A stretch of 64,000 bases of DNA from Panicum virgatum (Eukaryota; Streptophyta; Magnoliopsida; Poales; Poaceae), in NCBI RefSeq assembly GCF_016808335.1, contig NC_053138.1, positions 59,302,951-59,366,950 of the forward strand, given 5' to 3'. Below the pieces are notes generated by a model. It was not told where the DNA came from, ran no database searches, and saw only the letters and a list, made by a program, of their open reading frames with translations. The translations under genes and the position numbers were made by a program. Positions 1-12,300 of the stretch are shown piece by piece (within the stretch, counting starts at the first letter, position 1; each line of letters opens with the position of its first letter).

Positions 1-1330
1 CTCAGAAGATATGATCTATCTTATTCCAAGATATGTTTGAAAGAAACTCTCTTGTTTGGGTGCAGATCAGCCAGCTCAACACCCAACATATGGATGGATT
101 CACCTCCAAAAAAAGTTTGATACACAGCTGCCAAATTTCTGAATGGCTTATTACCAGTCGAATTTTCCTGGCTGCAATTAATCAAGAAATGCTGAGTTAA
201 ACAACGTGTCCCTCAACTGCCATTGGATATTTTTGCTAGATGCCATTTGCAAGTGGTGACTTTAGAGCAACCAATAGAAAGAGTTCAGGGGCAATGGAGG
301 AAGCTGAGTAAAGAGTTGCTGTTGGTTGACGTCGCTGCCAAGAATCTCTTGGAGAGACTTGTGGCCACCTTTCCTTTGCCTATTTGTTTTTTTTCCCCCA
401 CTCCAGATGAATTCAGCACGTGAGCTTCTAGATGTTGCTTGGTAGATCGGGCCTCTTGTGAGGACCACACCATAGCACCAGCTCCTTATCTCTGAAGTTT
501 GTACTGTACCATTCTTTATTTTTGCAAAAGAAATTATCACCTGTACAGAGCTAAGGTCAGATTCAGAGCACTGAATCAGTTCAGATTCAATACTCATCAG
601 CTGAACTTGTCCATGTGTCCTTTACATGCATCGTGCATGTGCGTAATGCACAAGTAATGGTACTAGTTGCTAGATCCAGCATGTTTTTTTATCGTGTGTG
701 TGTGGGGGTCAAAGTTCATCTCAGCTTTTTAAGGTTCATGTTTTCAGGGAGGAGAGGACTATGAAAACTGGTGGAGGCAGCATATTCAGTAATTTTGGAA
801 GGTTTTGCTCATGTTCATGCTTGGTTTTGTGCGTGGGCTCTTGCACGCCTGTACTTAGGTCCTTGAACCACTGAAATGTTATCTGATTCTCTTTCAAAAC
901 ATGTCACTTTTGCCGTTGTCAAAACTCACAGTACACAATATATTCTGCCAGCATCACTACAAGATTATCAAGGATTAATTTCCATTCGCAGTCGGTTTAT
1001 ATCATATTTTTATCACAAATTCTTGCCATTCGCAACCGGTTTATATTATACGGCAACCTCTGATTCTTTTCCCATAATCCGGTTTTCCATCATGAGCACT
1101 AGCTGTTGGAGAACCCCGTTCTGAACATGATGGTGCATAGCTGCGTATGCAGTAAACATCCCAACGATGCTACAGTTTACTAGGGCTTTTGACTAAGTTC
1201 TCACGGATCTGACGTGAACAGATGTCACACATAATTTTATTGATGTACAACAGCTAAGGTCTACTATCTTGAAATGGAGCCTGAAGGGGCAGTGTGAATC
1301 CTCTCAAAAGTTCTTGGCTCACTAGACAAA
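1..1330. other. intergenic, no gene seen
   Basis: No reading frame here resembles a known protein or has convincing splice structure; the longest frames are short and low in complexity. The stretch could be the 3' flank of a gene outside the window, but nothing proves it. Confidence 0.5.
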
Positions 1331-1454
1331 CACCGTGTTCGGCTGGTGTGGAGGGGACTGCTTCCGTCTGTTGCTGGCAGCAGCAGCCGTTCGGGTTGCT
1401 GGCTGCTGCTGCCGCCGCCAAGAGCAGCGTCCTCCACACCAGCCGAACACGGTG
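1331..1454. mobile_element. short foldback MITE with TGTTCGGCTG-type ends
   Basis: The two ends form a 23-bp perfect terminal inverted repeat (1331-1353 and 1432-1454) starting CACCGTGTTCGGCTGG, and the interior is GCTGCTGCC-rich. AAA flanks both ends and could be a 3-bp target duplication, but this is too weak to assign a superfamily. Two other elements in the window (4836-4911, 8588-8729) share the TGTTCGGCTG terminus. Confidence 0.75.
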
Positions 1455-3358
1455 AAAATAACCTTCAACTGAGGGGAGAAACCCAGAAAAGGACATGGAG
1501 TCTGAAGCGACAGCGACACCCTTTTTTTTGTGAGGGCAGCGACACCCTGTTTCTGAGGCCACCACCACCACCAACCAGTATGCCTCCACACCGAGCTGGT
1601 ACAACGCACCCCATCACCATTCACCTCAGCATTTAACTGAAAGCTTCTGATTTGTTTTACTTTTCTTTTACTAAGGAACAGTATCTTTAATTTTGCTCTG
1701 CAAATCCCATAATCGAGACTCTGCGAGCAACGAATCACGATATTAGCGACAGTAACATACACCAAACATTGCATTAGGACTAGATTACTTAATTTTTTTC
1801 AGAAAAAAAAACAAGAGAGAACAAATTACACCTCTCTAGAGTTGAAGTAATAAAGGCCCTGAAAACTAGTAAACCCTTTTGCTAAAAAAACTAAAAGAAA
1901 ACTTCTTTTTCAAAGCACCCAATAATTTCGAAAAAGAAAACGGACAAGAGTTGCCGTCACACTCGCTAAACATGTCTAAACAAATCTGACCGATCCACAG
2001 TGATTTCGACACTATGCCACAATAATTCCCTTCAAAACCGTTCTAACCATTCGCCAATCAAAGCAGCTCCCTCGGAAATATTCTACTACATGACCAGTCC
2101 CTGTTAAGCCTACGCGGACAAGAAATCACACCCTAAGCGGCGGCGGGTACCATGAACATTGACCTCACGAGTAGCTATCTAACACCACCTTTTAATTTAT
2201 TTATCATCACGCACACAATTAAGCTAGACCCCTGGTAATAACAGGCCAGCGATCAATCATTCGGCTAAGACACAGAGACGGGTTTGCGGCAGAACACGAG
2301 TCCTAGTTGCCATCTTCTTCTTCATGCTCTTCTTCTTCTTCAACTCGCTCCCCCGTTCACTCACAACAAGGCCAGAAAGGCAGGGATGGCCGTGTGCCCT
2401 GCCGTGTCGGCTCCGCTGCCGCCTCGCTCCAGGACATGGCAGGTCGCAGCAGCTGCCAATGCGAGACGCACACGCGCGTTCACGTACAGACGGCAGACCG
2501 GCAGAGATGGGCGACGGCACGTCACTCAGCTCGAAACCCTCTCTTGTGATGGTGTGCGTGCAAACAAATCAAACGATTCTTCTTGTTCTTCTTGACTCTG
2601 CTGGCAGGGTCTCCATTTTCGCCGGTCTTGCTTGCTCGTGGGTTGCATGTCTAGGGGTGTAGGGGTTAGGCAGAGGCAAAATGAGCTAGGTTAGGCCTCG
2701 TGTGCTGTACAATATAATCGCACGTTTTGCTACTGCAACTGCCACTACTTTAGTACCAAACTATACGCAAATTAACATGTTCCCCTTCTCCAGGCCATCT
2801 TCTTCTCTCCATGGGCAATAATCTCTCCTCTTAATTATACGCGGTCATTATCGCGCACCGTACCTAGTGCTGTTGTCGAAAGATTGTGCTAAACGAGATC
2901 AAAAGCAAAAGAAAAGGAAAAATTGTGCTAAACTAACCGTGCTTTCTTCAGTCGTTTCAAGGAAAAAAAATTGTGTTGCGGAGACATTACAGTGCTAGCT
3001 AGTCTGTATATTGATGCGCATGTTAGTTGTCATCAGGTTTATAAGCTAGATATTGAGCACTGGTCATGGTACAAGCTCCCTTGCGAAATTCTTAGCCCCC
3101 CGGCTCGACATACACAGGTGTTCCATCTAATTAATCAAACCCCGCCGATATTTCACCGCCAGCCTCTAAACCGGTGAAAATGGGTTTAGGGCCGGCGGTG
3201 AAAATCAATCTGTAGTAGTGCCGGTTCAGTCGTTCAGATGATGCAGTTATTCGTTCTCACGTTGGCCGCAGTTCTCAACGCCAGTGAACTCATTTCCTCG
3301 TGCTGTTATCATGTCCTGTGGGTGTGTGGTAGAGAAGGCCGGCCGGGATGGATAGATG
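1455..3358. other. intergenic, no gene seen
   Basis: The region 2290-2560 is moderately GC-rich and open in several frames, but no frame shows a recognisable domain or splice signals. The rest is AT-rich. Confidence 0.5.
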
Positions 3359-3700
3359 CCTTGTTTGGTTTAGCCAGAATTGTAGCGCTAGTGAATAGTA
3401 ACAAACTTTGACCACTAATTATAGTGTCAAACAAAGTAAGTTTATAAAACTAACTTCAGAACTCCAGCGCTAGTGACCCAGAAGAATCTAATGAGGCTTT
3501 TGACCGCGCGATTAAAGGATAGTTACTGTAGCATCACTATATATAATTATCAATTAATTACCGTCATTAGATTCGTCGCGAAAAGTTACACACATCCCTA
3601 AAAAGATTTTACAAATAGACTTCATTTAGTGCTTCATGTATGCGAGATTCTTTTTTCGGGATGTGTGCGTGCTAGAATTCTAGCATTGCCAAACAAAGCC
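3359..3700. mobile_element. Tourist-like MITE, older copy
   Basis: The ends read GCCTTGTTTGG and CCAAACAAAGC. The interior (AATGAGGC, a TTACTGTAG block, CATTAGATTCGTCGCGAAAAG) matches the MITEs at 46779-47095 and 47154-47488, so the three are one family. The target duplication is not clear in this copy. By family the group is PIF/Harbinger-type, since the 47154-47488 copy has a TTA duplication. Confidence 0.75.
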
Positions 3701-4835
3701 ATTATATGGTCAAGGTCAATGACTACTCGGCGGTCGCCAGTCCAAGTTTTTGACCAGGTTCATTGAAGGGAATCAAAAACGCCAAAGAAAGAAAGGGAAA
3801 TCACAGCTTGTAATCATGGAAAATCGCTCAAAATTTAAATAAAATAGTAGAGACATGGGAAAGCGACTCCTGGATTGCTGCCGTCTCGTGGATGCTGCTG
3901 GCATATTCTATTATTATTGTTCTAGCTAGCTGCAAGAAGATAGAGATAGCGAGCAAGCAGTGGCATGGCAGCGAACATATTTTGCATGTGCTCGTCGTCA
4001 TCTTCGCCGGCCGGCGAGACCAGCGGCCGCGCCCCCTTCATCCGTGGCAGATTGGCCGGAATTATTGGCCGGTCAGGGTGCGTGGAGTTACGGCCGGCGG
4101 CCATGGTTATCCCTATCCGGATGATGCTGGCCGGATGGCTAAAAGTTTTTTTTTCTTTTTTTCCTTTTTTTTAAAAAAAAGGAAGGATGGCTAAAAGTTG
4201 GCTACGCCTGCACGCGACGAGACTGGTGGCTCTGGCGGGAAAAAATGTGTAGGGTTTTTATTTACATTATAAATTTATTTATTTATTTATTTATTATAGG
4301 CTTGAGACGTCAACATCGACGATGTTGGCTAGATATTTTTCATATTGATTAGTCGTTTTTTTTTCTGGATTAATATCGATCTGTTCATGAAGAAACAGCT
4401 GGGCCATTTTCATTTACTCCCTAGCAAGGAGTCAAAGAACGGAATGTACACAAGCTTATAGCTAACGTACTCACGTACACACCTTTTGTACTCACGTACA
4501 CAAGCTTATAGCTAACATACACCATTCTTCTGTTCACATTTGCCGATCGAGATTATATTTACGGGTTTTGACAGGAGACGAAAATCAAACTGCTATATAC
4601 ATGGAGTTTCATATCGACCTCATATTAAATATTTATTTACTTTGTATGTACAAATATAATTGCTAGCCTGGTATATACTCTGGTTTCAAAAAATTGCTAG
4701 CTCCACCACCATATTAATATTCCTCCAACCAGATGATTGAATTGGCACCTCCATCCCGTACAATGGGGACAGAGCACTAGCGACTTCTCAGTGCAGGGTG
4801 CTTGTGGTCTGATCGAGCCCACCAGAAGTTTAACT
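3701..4835. other. intergenic with small direct repeat
   Basis: No gene is seen. A block containing ACACAAGCTTATAGCTAAC occurs twice about 50 bp apart (about 4448 and 4498). A short TTTA microsatellite lies near 4265-4293. Confidence 0.5.
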
Positions 4836-4911
4836 CTGTTCGGCTGCGGCTGGCCAGCAGTGTTTTTTCTCTTAAATCAGCACCGGCCACCGGTCACTGG
4901 CAGCCGAACAG
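4836..4911. mobile_element. 76-bp hairpin MITE, TGTTCGGCTGC ends
   Basis: CTGTTCGGCTGC at 4836-4847 is the exact reverse complement of 4900-4911. The GGCTGGCC / GGCCACCGG interior extends the pairing imperfectly. The termini match those of the elements at 1331-1454 and 8588-8729. Confidence 0.6.
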
Positions 4912-5001
4912 TATTGATGCTCATTTAAATCTTGGGGTACCCTACTAGTTTGGCACACAAACTACCGGCTATATATACATACAGTAATATATCACACATC
5001 A

Positions 5002-5003
<2 letters not shown>

Positions 5004-5079
<76 letters not shown>
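5004..5079. repeat. (AT)n microsatellite
   Basis: About 76 bp of uninterrupted AT dinucleotides. Any reading frame across it is spurious. Confidence 0.98.
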
Positions 5080-5081
<2 letters not shown>

Positions 5082-7128
5082 TGCACTATCATTTTACCAT
5101 CTTATAAGGAAAGGGAAAAATTTACGAGCAAGCTAGCTATTGCGATCTATATTTGATTTGTTTCCATTGTTTTTATCTCAGCAACTCTAGTTTCTCGATA
5201 ACTCTCAGTTTTCCGATAGTATTAACTAAAGCAAACAAGGAAGTTGGAGTCGACCTTTAGGATTGTTAATTAAACCCTAGCTAGTTCCATAACCATTTTA
5301 AGCAATATTCACGCTTTATGACATATATAGAATCCTCCCCTGGAAGGGTTAGGGTATATAGTAGGATATGTATGGATAGTTTTTTCATACTTGTTTAAAT
5401 TATAGTTAGTATATTATATTCTGAACTAAAATATAACAGTAACAAAGGGAAAGTGGCTAATAGAAGATGGGGTCCATGTAAAGGCAGTTGGTAAGATGAT
5501 GTTTGAAATAAAACTCCATGATTCTACCATGCTTGAAAATCATTTTCTTGTGAAAAGTAGGGATTATATACATTGCTTCTGTTGGTTATTTCAAAGAGTT
5601 GGTCTACACATTTATGACATCGAAACTTTAACACACTTATGTTTATTTTTCAGAGAAAGTTGAAATAGGTACATTATATCCAAGTATATTTAAGACGGTT
5701 TAATCCAACACGATCAGTTATAACTTTCTCGTATGAAATTTGTTAATGATGATGTATGATAAAAGAGTATGTTTAATAAAAATAACCGCAAAGTCACTAG
5801 TGATATGACTTGTGTGAATTCAAGAATATAATGGACCTCTCTCAGAGTCCAAACGAGATATACTTTTATTATAATAAGAATTAATTTATGTTTTCTTCTT
5901 CTTGAAGAAGTGCATGTTCTTTATCATATAAAGCTCCTTTTTCATTGAAAAGTAGCAATATGCACGTGCTAGCTTGTGCTTTTTGCTTGTATTGCTGAGA
6001 GATCACAAAAGGTAGACAAGGTTTATTAACTTAGCTGATTAACTGTATATACATGGTAATCAATGTGCTCTGTGATGCTCTTGGTCCTCTTCCTTAATTT
6101 GCTAGCATAAGATTCCTCATGACATGTACTGACAACGTTGTAGAGCAACTTGTTCTATTGTTATTAAGACTCAAGTTGTTATATTGTTCTATTGTTACTT
6201 GCAGTGTGTACTCTTCCGAGTTCAAAACTGTTTCCGTGGTTTGTTGAATATGAAGCCAGAGAGGAACGGACAGGTTTTGAAAAAAGGATCTGGATTTTTG
6301 GATATCTACTATCTCATAATAGTAGTTGTATATAGTCCGTGACTCCGTGGATGTGAACGGGTCTGCACTAGCTAGTAGCTACTATGCTCGATTATTGCCT
6401 GGTCAAAGGCCATAGCAAGTTTGTTGTGATGCCCATTTAATTGCTCAGGTACATACAGGTAGTGCTATAGTTGTCTCTCAATCTATCCCATACTTTGATG
6501 TCCTGCCATCTAATCTTGCTCTTCTTCATGATCTTACCACCAGCCAAAAAAAAGTAAACAGCTACTGATATTTCATACATCATATCCATCAATGCATCTT
6601 TGCAACAACCCCATGCTTATTTCTGAATATTTTTAATCAGGGAGCTATGCTGCCGTCATTCATTAAAAAAAATGATATGAGGTTTAGAATTATAGGAGGG
6701 TTTTGGCAGGTGACTAAATTATGGAATGTGGATATTCTAAATTAACTTCACATGAGAACAAGCTTCGTATCAAGCACAGGCTAGCTAGCAATGGATGGTG
6801 ATCGGCCAAATAATAATGAGCAAATGCAAAAGCTAAGCTCTGGCTCCAGCCGCCGGGAGAAAAAAAAATGGAGACCAAATAGGAAGAATAATAGGGTATC
6901 AGAGGGTGCCAACTGCCAAGCAGAGGAATTTCTCATTTTGCGAGGAAAGCTCTAGTAACAGATAGGAAAAAAACTTTTTTTTAAAAAAGAAGAAGATAGC
7001 GAAGACCATCAACCAAAGGAGAACAACGTCCTCTGGCATTTTAACTCCACCTAGTAACACATCACAATTAGTTATTTCTAGAGGGCTAATTTTTAGCCTG
7101 TCCCATCGAATGTTTGGATACTGATTAA
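5080..7128. other. intergenic, no gene seen
   Basis: AT-rich sequence with stops in all frames at ordinary spacing. No domains, RNA genes or clear inverted-repeat elements were recognised. Confidence 0.5.
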
Positions 7129-7944
7129 GGCCTTGTTTGTTTTCGCTTCTCTGGACCTCGTTTTTCTGAGAATCAGAATTCTGAGATAAGCCAGCTACCT
7201 AGAGAATCGGCTGTCTGGATAAGCTGAGTGTTTGACAATTATGATTATTTTGACTCGATTCTCTGAGTTGTGGTAAAATATTTGAAATGCCCTCGATTCC
7301 CGGTGGCGGCGGCATGATTCCAAGTGGCGGCGGCGGGCCGGGAGAGGTGTGCAAGGCGCGGGGCTCCCCCGCGGGGCGAGCATGGCGCGCGCGACGACCA
7401 GTGCATCAAAGCTCCGGGCTCAGGTCCCCGCATGGGAGGCGCACACGCGTCTCCCCCCGACGGCGGCGGGCGGCGCAAGAGGGCGGTGGTGGCGCGGATC
7501 CGGTGAGGGGCGGCGTGCGGGAGGCTCACGCGCGTCTCCCCCGACGGCGGCGGGCGGCGAAGGAGGGCGGTGGCAGCCGGATCCGCTGAGGGGCGGCGCG
7601 CGAGAGGTGCACGCGTGTCTCCCCCGAGGGCAGCGGGTGGCGAAGGAGGGCGGTGGCGGCCGGATCCGGTGAGGGGCGGCGCCGAGATCCCGGGGGCCGA
7701 GGGGGCAGGAGGCGTATCGGTGCGTGGGGGCGACGGGGAAGAAGGGGTATCGGGGAGGGGGGAATCGGCTCGCTTCTCCCGAGCGCGACTTTTTCGACGC
7801 GATGGGAAGAATCGCCTTCCCAGTTGTTTCAGAGATTCTCATGGAAGCCGTTGTTCAGATAAGCGAAAAATAACCAAGGTGTTTGGGTGAGATTTTGGAT
7901 TATTTCCATCCAGAATTGGATTATAAGCAGAAACAAACACGCCC
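7129..7944. mobile_element. Tourist/Harbinger-type element with GC-rich cargo
   Basis: The ends are GGCCTTGTTTGTTTTCGCTT and the reverse complement of GGGCGTGTTTGTTTCTGCTT. Both are flanked by the trinucleotide TAA (7126-7128, 7945-7947), the usual target duplication of PIF/Harbinger MITEs. Ends and flanks are AT-rich, but about 7290-7780 is extremely GC-rich. That core contains three copies of an approximately 83-bp unit, marked by GATCCG(G/C)TGAGGGGCGGC near 7497, 7579 and 7663. The core looks like captured genic sequence. It is open in several frames, but no protein domain is recognised. Confidence 0.75.
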
Positions 7945-8068
7945 TAAGAGTATTAAATGAAGACTAATGTTAAAATAAATTATATAACTCCTGGACTAAT
8001 TCGCAAGACGAATCTAATGAACTTAATTAACCCTAGCCTAATTACTGACGGAGCAACTATGGGTATTT

Positions 8069-8446
8069 TTACGACGACTTAAGACGATCATATAAATTGA
8101 TACAAATTAAACACAATCCAAAAGGTGTCGGTCCTATGCGTGTAACTCGGTCGCAGTAAAACGTGAAATTCCTACGCTTTTGCAGTACCTCTGGTTCTTT
8201 TCCATCATCAACCTGCTACTATTACTTGTTAGATAGACGACCCAATGCAAACCCAGGGCCAAATAACTCTTCCAAAGTAAACCGAGGTAAGGTCTACTTG
8301 CTGCTAATATAAAGTGTGGCCTCTTCCCTGGTCTACTCTACTCCCCTGGTGACGACTGACCACTAACCTCTACCGTGTGAAGAAGCAGCAGTGTAGAAGA
8401 CTCGGCGGGTGGGCCCGTGTTGTCAGTGACCGGGAGCACATCACAA
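8069..8446. repeat. direct repeat copy 1 upstream of ADR1-like gene
   Basis: This block starts at TACGACGACTTAAGACGATC and carries an AACTCGGTCGCAGTAAAACG segment, a CCTCTTCCCTGGTCTACTC segment and GGGCCCGTGTTGTCAGTGACC. It reappears, about 85-90% similar by eye and in the same order, at 8508-9070. The two copies are head-to-tail immediately upstream of the NLR promoter. Confidence 0.8.
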
Positions 8447-8507
8447 ATAGAATTGATAGTGCAACCATTCGTCTCTACTAATTTGCAATTGCAACCATCA
8501 GTATCCT

Positions 8508-9070
8508 TACGACGACTTAAGATGATCATAGATTTTTTTTTTGAACGAACCTCACAAGGTCATGAAGATGTTCATAGAAATTTATTTTGTTCGGCTGGCT
8601 ATGACTGATGGCTAGTGTTAATTTGTTAGAGAAAAGTATTGTGCTAGTTGGTTGGTGGTTGATAGCTGGTGCTGATTTAGTGTGAGAAAAAAATATTGCT
8701 AACCGGTTGGCTGACAAGTGAGCGGAACAGTGATACAACCCCAATCCAAAAAGTGCGGTCTGATGCATATTACTCGGTCGCAGTAAAACGTGAAATTCCT
8801 ACACTTTTGCAGTACCTCTGGCTCTCTTCCATCATCAACCTTCAACTATTGTTAGACGACCCAATGCAAAGCCAGGGCCAAACTCTTAAAATCCAAAGTA
8901 AACCGAGCTAGCTCAGGTCTACTTGCTGCCAAGTGTGTGGCCTCTTCCCTGGTCTACTCTACTCCCCTGGAGATGACTGACTGACCACTAACCTAAACCA
9001 TGTGAAGAAGCAGCAGTACTGTAGAAGAGAAGACTCGGCGGGTGGGCCCGCGTTGTCAGTGACCAGGAGC
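8508..9070. repeat. direct repeat copy 2, interrupted by a MITE
   Basis: Second copy of the 8069-8446 block, restarting at TACGACGACTTAAGATGATC. After about 25 bp it is interrupted by about 200 bp (8531-8730) that includes a MITE, then resumes to GGGCCCGCGTTGTCAGTGACC. Its 3' end lies about 95 bp upstream of the predicted TATA box. Confidence 0.8.
8588..8729. mobile_element. MITE inside duplicated promoter block
   Basis: The ends TGTTCGGCTGG and the reverse complement of GAGCGGAACA resemble the other TGTTCGGCTG elements in the window. The interior is AT-rich with TTGGTTGG motifs. It lies in copy 2 of the upstream repeat and is absent from copy 1, so it inserted after the duplication. No exact target duplication was identified. 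Confidence 0.6.
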
Positions 9071-9126
9071 GCCACCAGATGGCCAGATCTGAGCTCCAGC
9101 CACCGGCGACCCCCTCCCCGCGGCGG

Positions 9127-9171
9127 TTGACCCCAACCGCCCGTCTCCCGCCCTCCCCGCCTCCCTATAAA
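9127..9171 (+). promoter_or_regulatory. core promoter of ADR1-like gene: W-box and TATA box
   Basis: TATAAA at 9166-9171 lies in a C-rich context about 230 bp before the start codon, leaving a leader of about 200 nt. A TTGACC W-box core, the WRKY binding site typical of defence genes, is at 9127-9132, about 34 bp upstream of the TATA box. Both are motif matches, not tested sites. Confidence 0.6.
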
Positions 9172-9399
9172 CCACCCTCGCTTTCCTTTCCGCCTCCCCC
9201 GAGAGGCGAGACCACACGCGACGCCGCCCCGGCTTGGCCGCCCTCCCCCACCTCCTCCACCACGCCCATCGATGGCGACCCCTCACTCACCCAGCTGAAC
9301 AACTCCACCGCGCGCACGCCGGCAGCAGGAACCAGCAGGAAGGAGGCGAGAAGCGAGCGAGCGAGGTAGTAGCTAGCTAGGATTCAGGCGGCGGCGGCC

Positions 9400-12300
9400 A
9401 TGGACCGCCTGCTGCTGGAGCAGCTCGCCGGGGAGGCGCTGCGGGAGCTGCTGGGCGCGGTGCGGGGCACCCTCTTCTGCCGCTCCACCGCCGAGCGCCT
9501 GCGCCGGAGCGTCGAGCCGCTGCTGCCGCTCGTGCAGGGCCTCGGCCCGCACGCCCAGCGCTCCGCGGGGGAGCTCGGCGAGCTCGCCGCCCGGGTCCGC
9601 GAGGCGCTCGATCTCGCGCGCCGCGCCGCCGCGTCTCCGCGCTGGAACGTCTACCGCGCCGCGCAGCTCGCGCGCCGCATGGAGGCCGCCGACCGCGGCA
9701 TCGCGCGCTGGCTCGCCCGCCACGCCCCCGTCCACGTCATCGGCGGCGTCCGCAGGCTCCGCGACGAGGCCGACGCGCGGATCGGCCGCCTCGAGCGCCG
9801 CGTCGAGGAGATCGCCGCGGCGGCCCAGCCGCCGCCGCCGCCGCCGCTCTCCGTCCCCGTCGCGCCGCCGCCGCTGATGCACAAGGGCGTTCCGATGCAC
9901 ATGGACGCGCCGCTTACCAAGGGCTCGGTGGCCGCTATGCCGGTGGACGCGCCGCCGCTCAAGGGCGTCGCTGCGCCCGCCAAGGCCGGGGTGACGGCCA
10001 TGGACATGGAGCTCGCCGAGGGCCACGACGACGAGGGGATGGTCGGCGGCGGCCTCAAGGTGGCCAAGGAGAAGGTCAAGGAGATGGTCATGAGCGGCGG
10101 CGGCGGCTGGGAGGTGGTCGGCATCTCCGGCATGGGCGGCAGCGGCAAGACCACGCTCGCCATGGAGATCTTCAAGGATCACAAGGTCCGAGGTAAGGAG
10201 AACAAGGGCTAAATCTCAACCATCTTTTCCTTCAAATTTTTCCAATCTTCTTCTTTTTTTCTTTTTTCTTTTTTGCGCAAAGAAAGATTGCATCTTTTCA
10301 TGAATTATTATGGGGTGCGAAAATTCCCCAAATTGGGGGCGCAGCATCTTTGGTGGTTGGCTTGCGTGCGTGTCGTGCAATTAGGTAAAGGTGAGGTTGA
10401 TGCTTTCGTTTTGCTACACACCACTGGCCTGGTCAAAATTGGCGCTTTGACCAGCTAGTGGCAGGAGTACCATTGTGATGGGGTTAGATTGCTTCTGAAT
10501 TCTCACATCTATAGCAGACGCTCTTAAATTCTGCTTGGACCTGAGTAACCTTGTGTGGCTATGGTGATTACTTACTCTTAAATCGAGATATGATAGCTGC
10601 TTAAGGAACTGCACACCATGCATCTATTTTTTTTCGCGACCTTGCATCTATTTCACACAGAGTAAGCACAAACAGCTAGGCCCTAGTGTGTTATTTCCAG
10701 ATTCAGATCCAACTAGAACTGCTTTCTGAAAAAACAGAATCTGGAGCTGTGCCAATTTTCAGATCCTCTTTTAGTGCAAAGGGATTGGGATAAGCGATGT
10801 TGGTAGCAAAAATCAGCAACCTGTGTTCATATCTCCATCGTCTCTGTATTCAGGATGTAGTAAACATAAATTCAATAACCACCATCTTTGAGAAATAACA
10901 TATTTTACTGGCTGCTGTCCTGAATCGAGATTTTAAGCATCCACAAATTCTAAATTCCTTTTTTGCAAGGTTTTTTTTGGGGGCTTTGTGATTCTGACAT
11001 GGTTTCTTTCTTTCTTTCTGTAGCCTACTACAACGACAGGATCTTCTTTGAGACAATCTCACAATCTGCAAACTTGGAAACCATTAAGATGAAGCTGTGG
11101 GAGCAGATCAGCGGAAACATCGTGCTTGGTGCATACAACCAGATCCCAGAATGGCAGCTCAAGTTAGGGCCAAGGGACCGTGGACCGGTCCTTGTTATCC
11201 TTGATGATGTGTGGTCTCTCTCACAGCTTGAGGATCTCGTCTTCAAGTTCCCTGGGTGCAAAACTCTTGTTGTATCGAGATTCAAGTTCCCAACCTTGGT
11301 ATCCCGAACATATGAAATGCAGTTGCTTGATGAGGAGGAGGCTTTATCTGTCTTCTGCCGCGCTGCCTTCGATCAAGAGTGTATTCCGCAGACTGCTGAC
11401 AAGAGATTGGTTAGGCAGGTCTCTGCGGAGTGCAGAGGCCTTCCTCTAGCTCTGAAGGTCATTGGTGCATCATTGCGAGATCAGCCTCCTAAGATATGGC
11501 TGAGTGCCAAGAACCGGTTGTCACGGGGAGAGGCTATTTCTGATTCCCATGAGACTAAGCTCCTAGAGAGAATGGCGGCAAGCATTGAGTGCTTACCAGA
11601 GAAGGTTAGAGATTGTTTCCTTGATCTGGGCTGCTTCCCAGAGGATAAGAAGATCCCTCTTGATGTGTTGATCAACATTTGGATGGAGATTCATGATCTT
11701 GATGAGCCAGATGCTTTCGCCATCTTGGTTGAGCTTTCCAACAAGAACCTTCTTACCCTTGTTAATGATGCACAGTACGTATCATCTACCATATACCTGC
11801 TTCAAAATATTCAAGAACTGATGTTATCTCAAAGAACAGGTTTTAACCCTTTGCTGCTCTTTTTGCAGGAACAAGGCTGGTGATTTGTACAGTAGCTACC
11901 ATGACTACTCGGTGACGCAACATGATGTGTTGAGAGATCTTGCGCTTCACATGACTGGGCGTGACCCTCTGAACAAGCGGAGGCGGTTGGTGATGCCAAG
12001 AAGGGAGGAGACTCTTCCAAGGGATTGGCAGAGGAACAAGGACACTCCGTTTGAAGCTCAGATAGTTTCCATACATACAGGTACAACATTAGTCCTTTAT
12101 TGCTCTTTATTTTTCTGGATATATATTGCCAACAATTTATCATCCAACATCTGTAGTGAAATCTGAACTCTTACTGAGATTCGGAAGAAGAGCCATCGTA
12201 GTAATAAACAAGTACACAGCATAATGAGACTTCATGTTTGTTCCATGACTGCTAAGTTCGTCAACAAACTTATCATCATCCCTAAAATTCTATTTTTATA

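Noticed and set aside
4932..5156. Frame of alternating Tyr-Ile
   Set aside because: Translation of the (AT)n microsatellite.
7287..7890. Several Arg/Gly-rich frames of about 100 aa
   Set aside because: They arise from the tandem GC-rich units of the Tourist-type element; no homology is recognised in any phase.
9373..10182. Long minus-strand open frames opposite the first exon of the ADR1-like gene
   Set aside because: They mirror a GC-rich exon with strong third-position bias; the plus frame has RPW8 and P-loop features, the minus frames have none.
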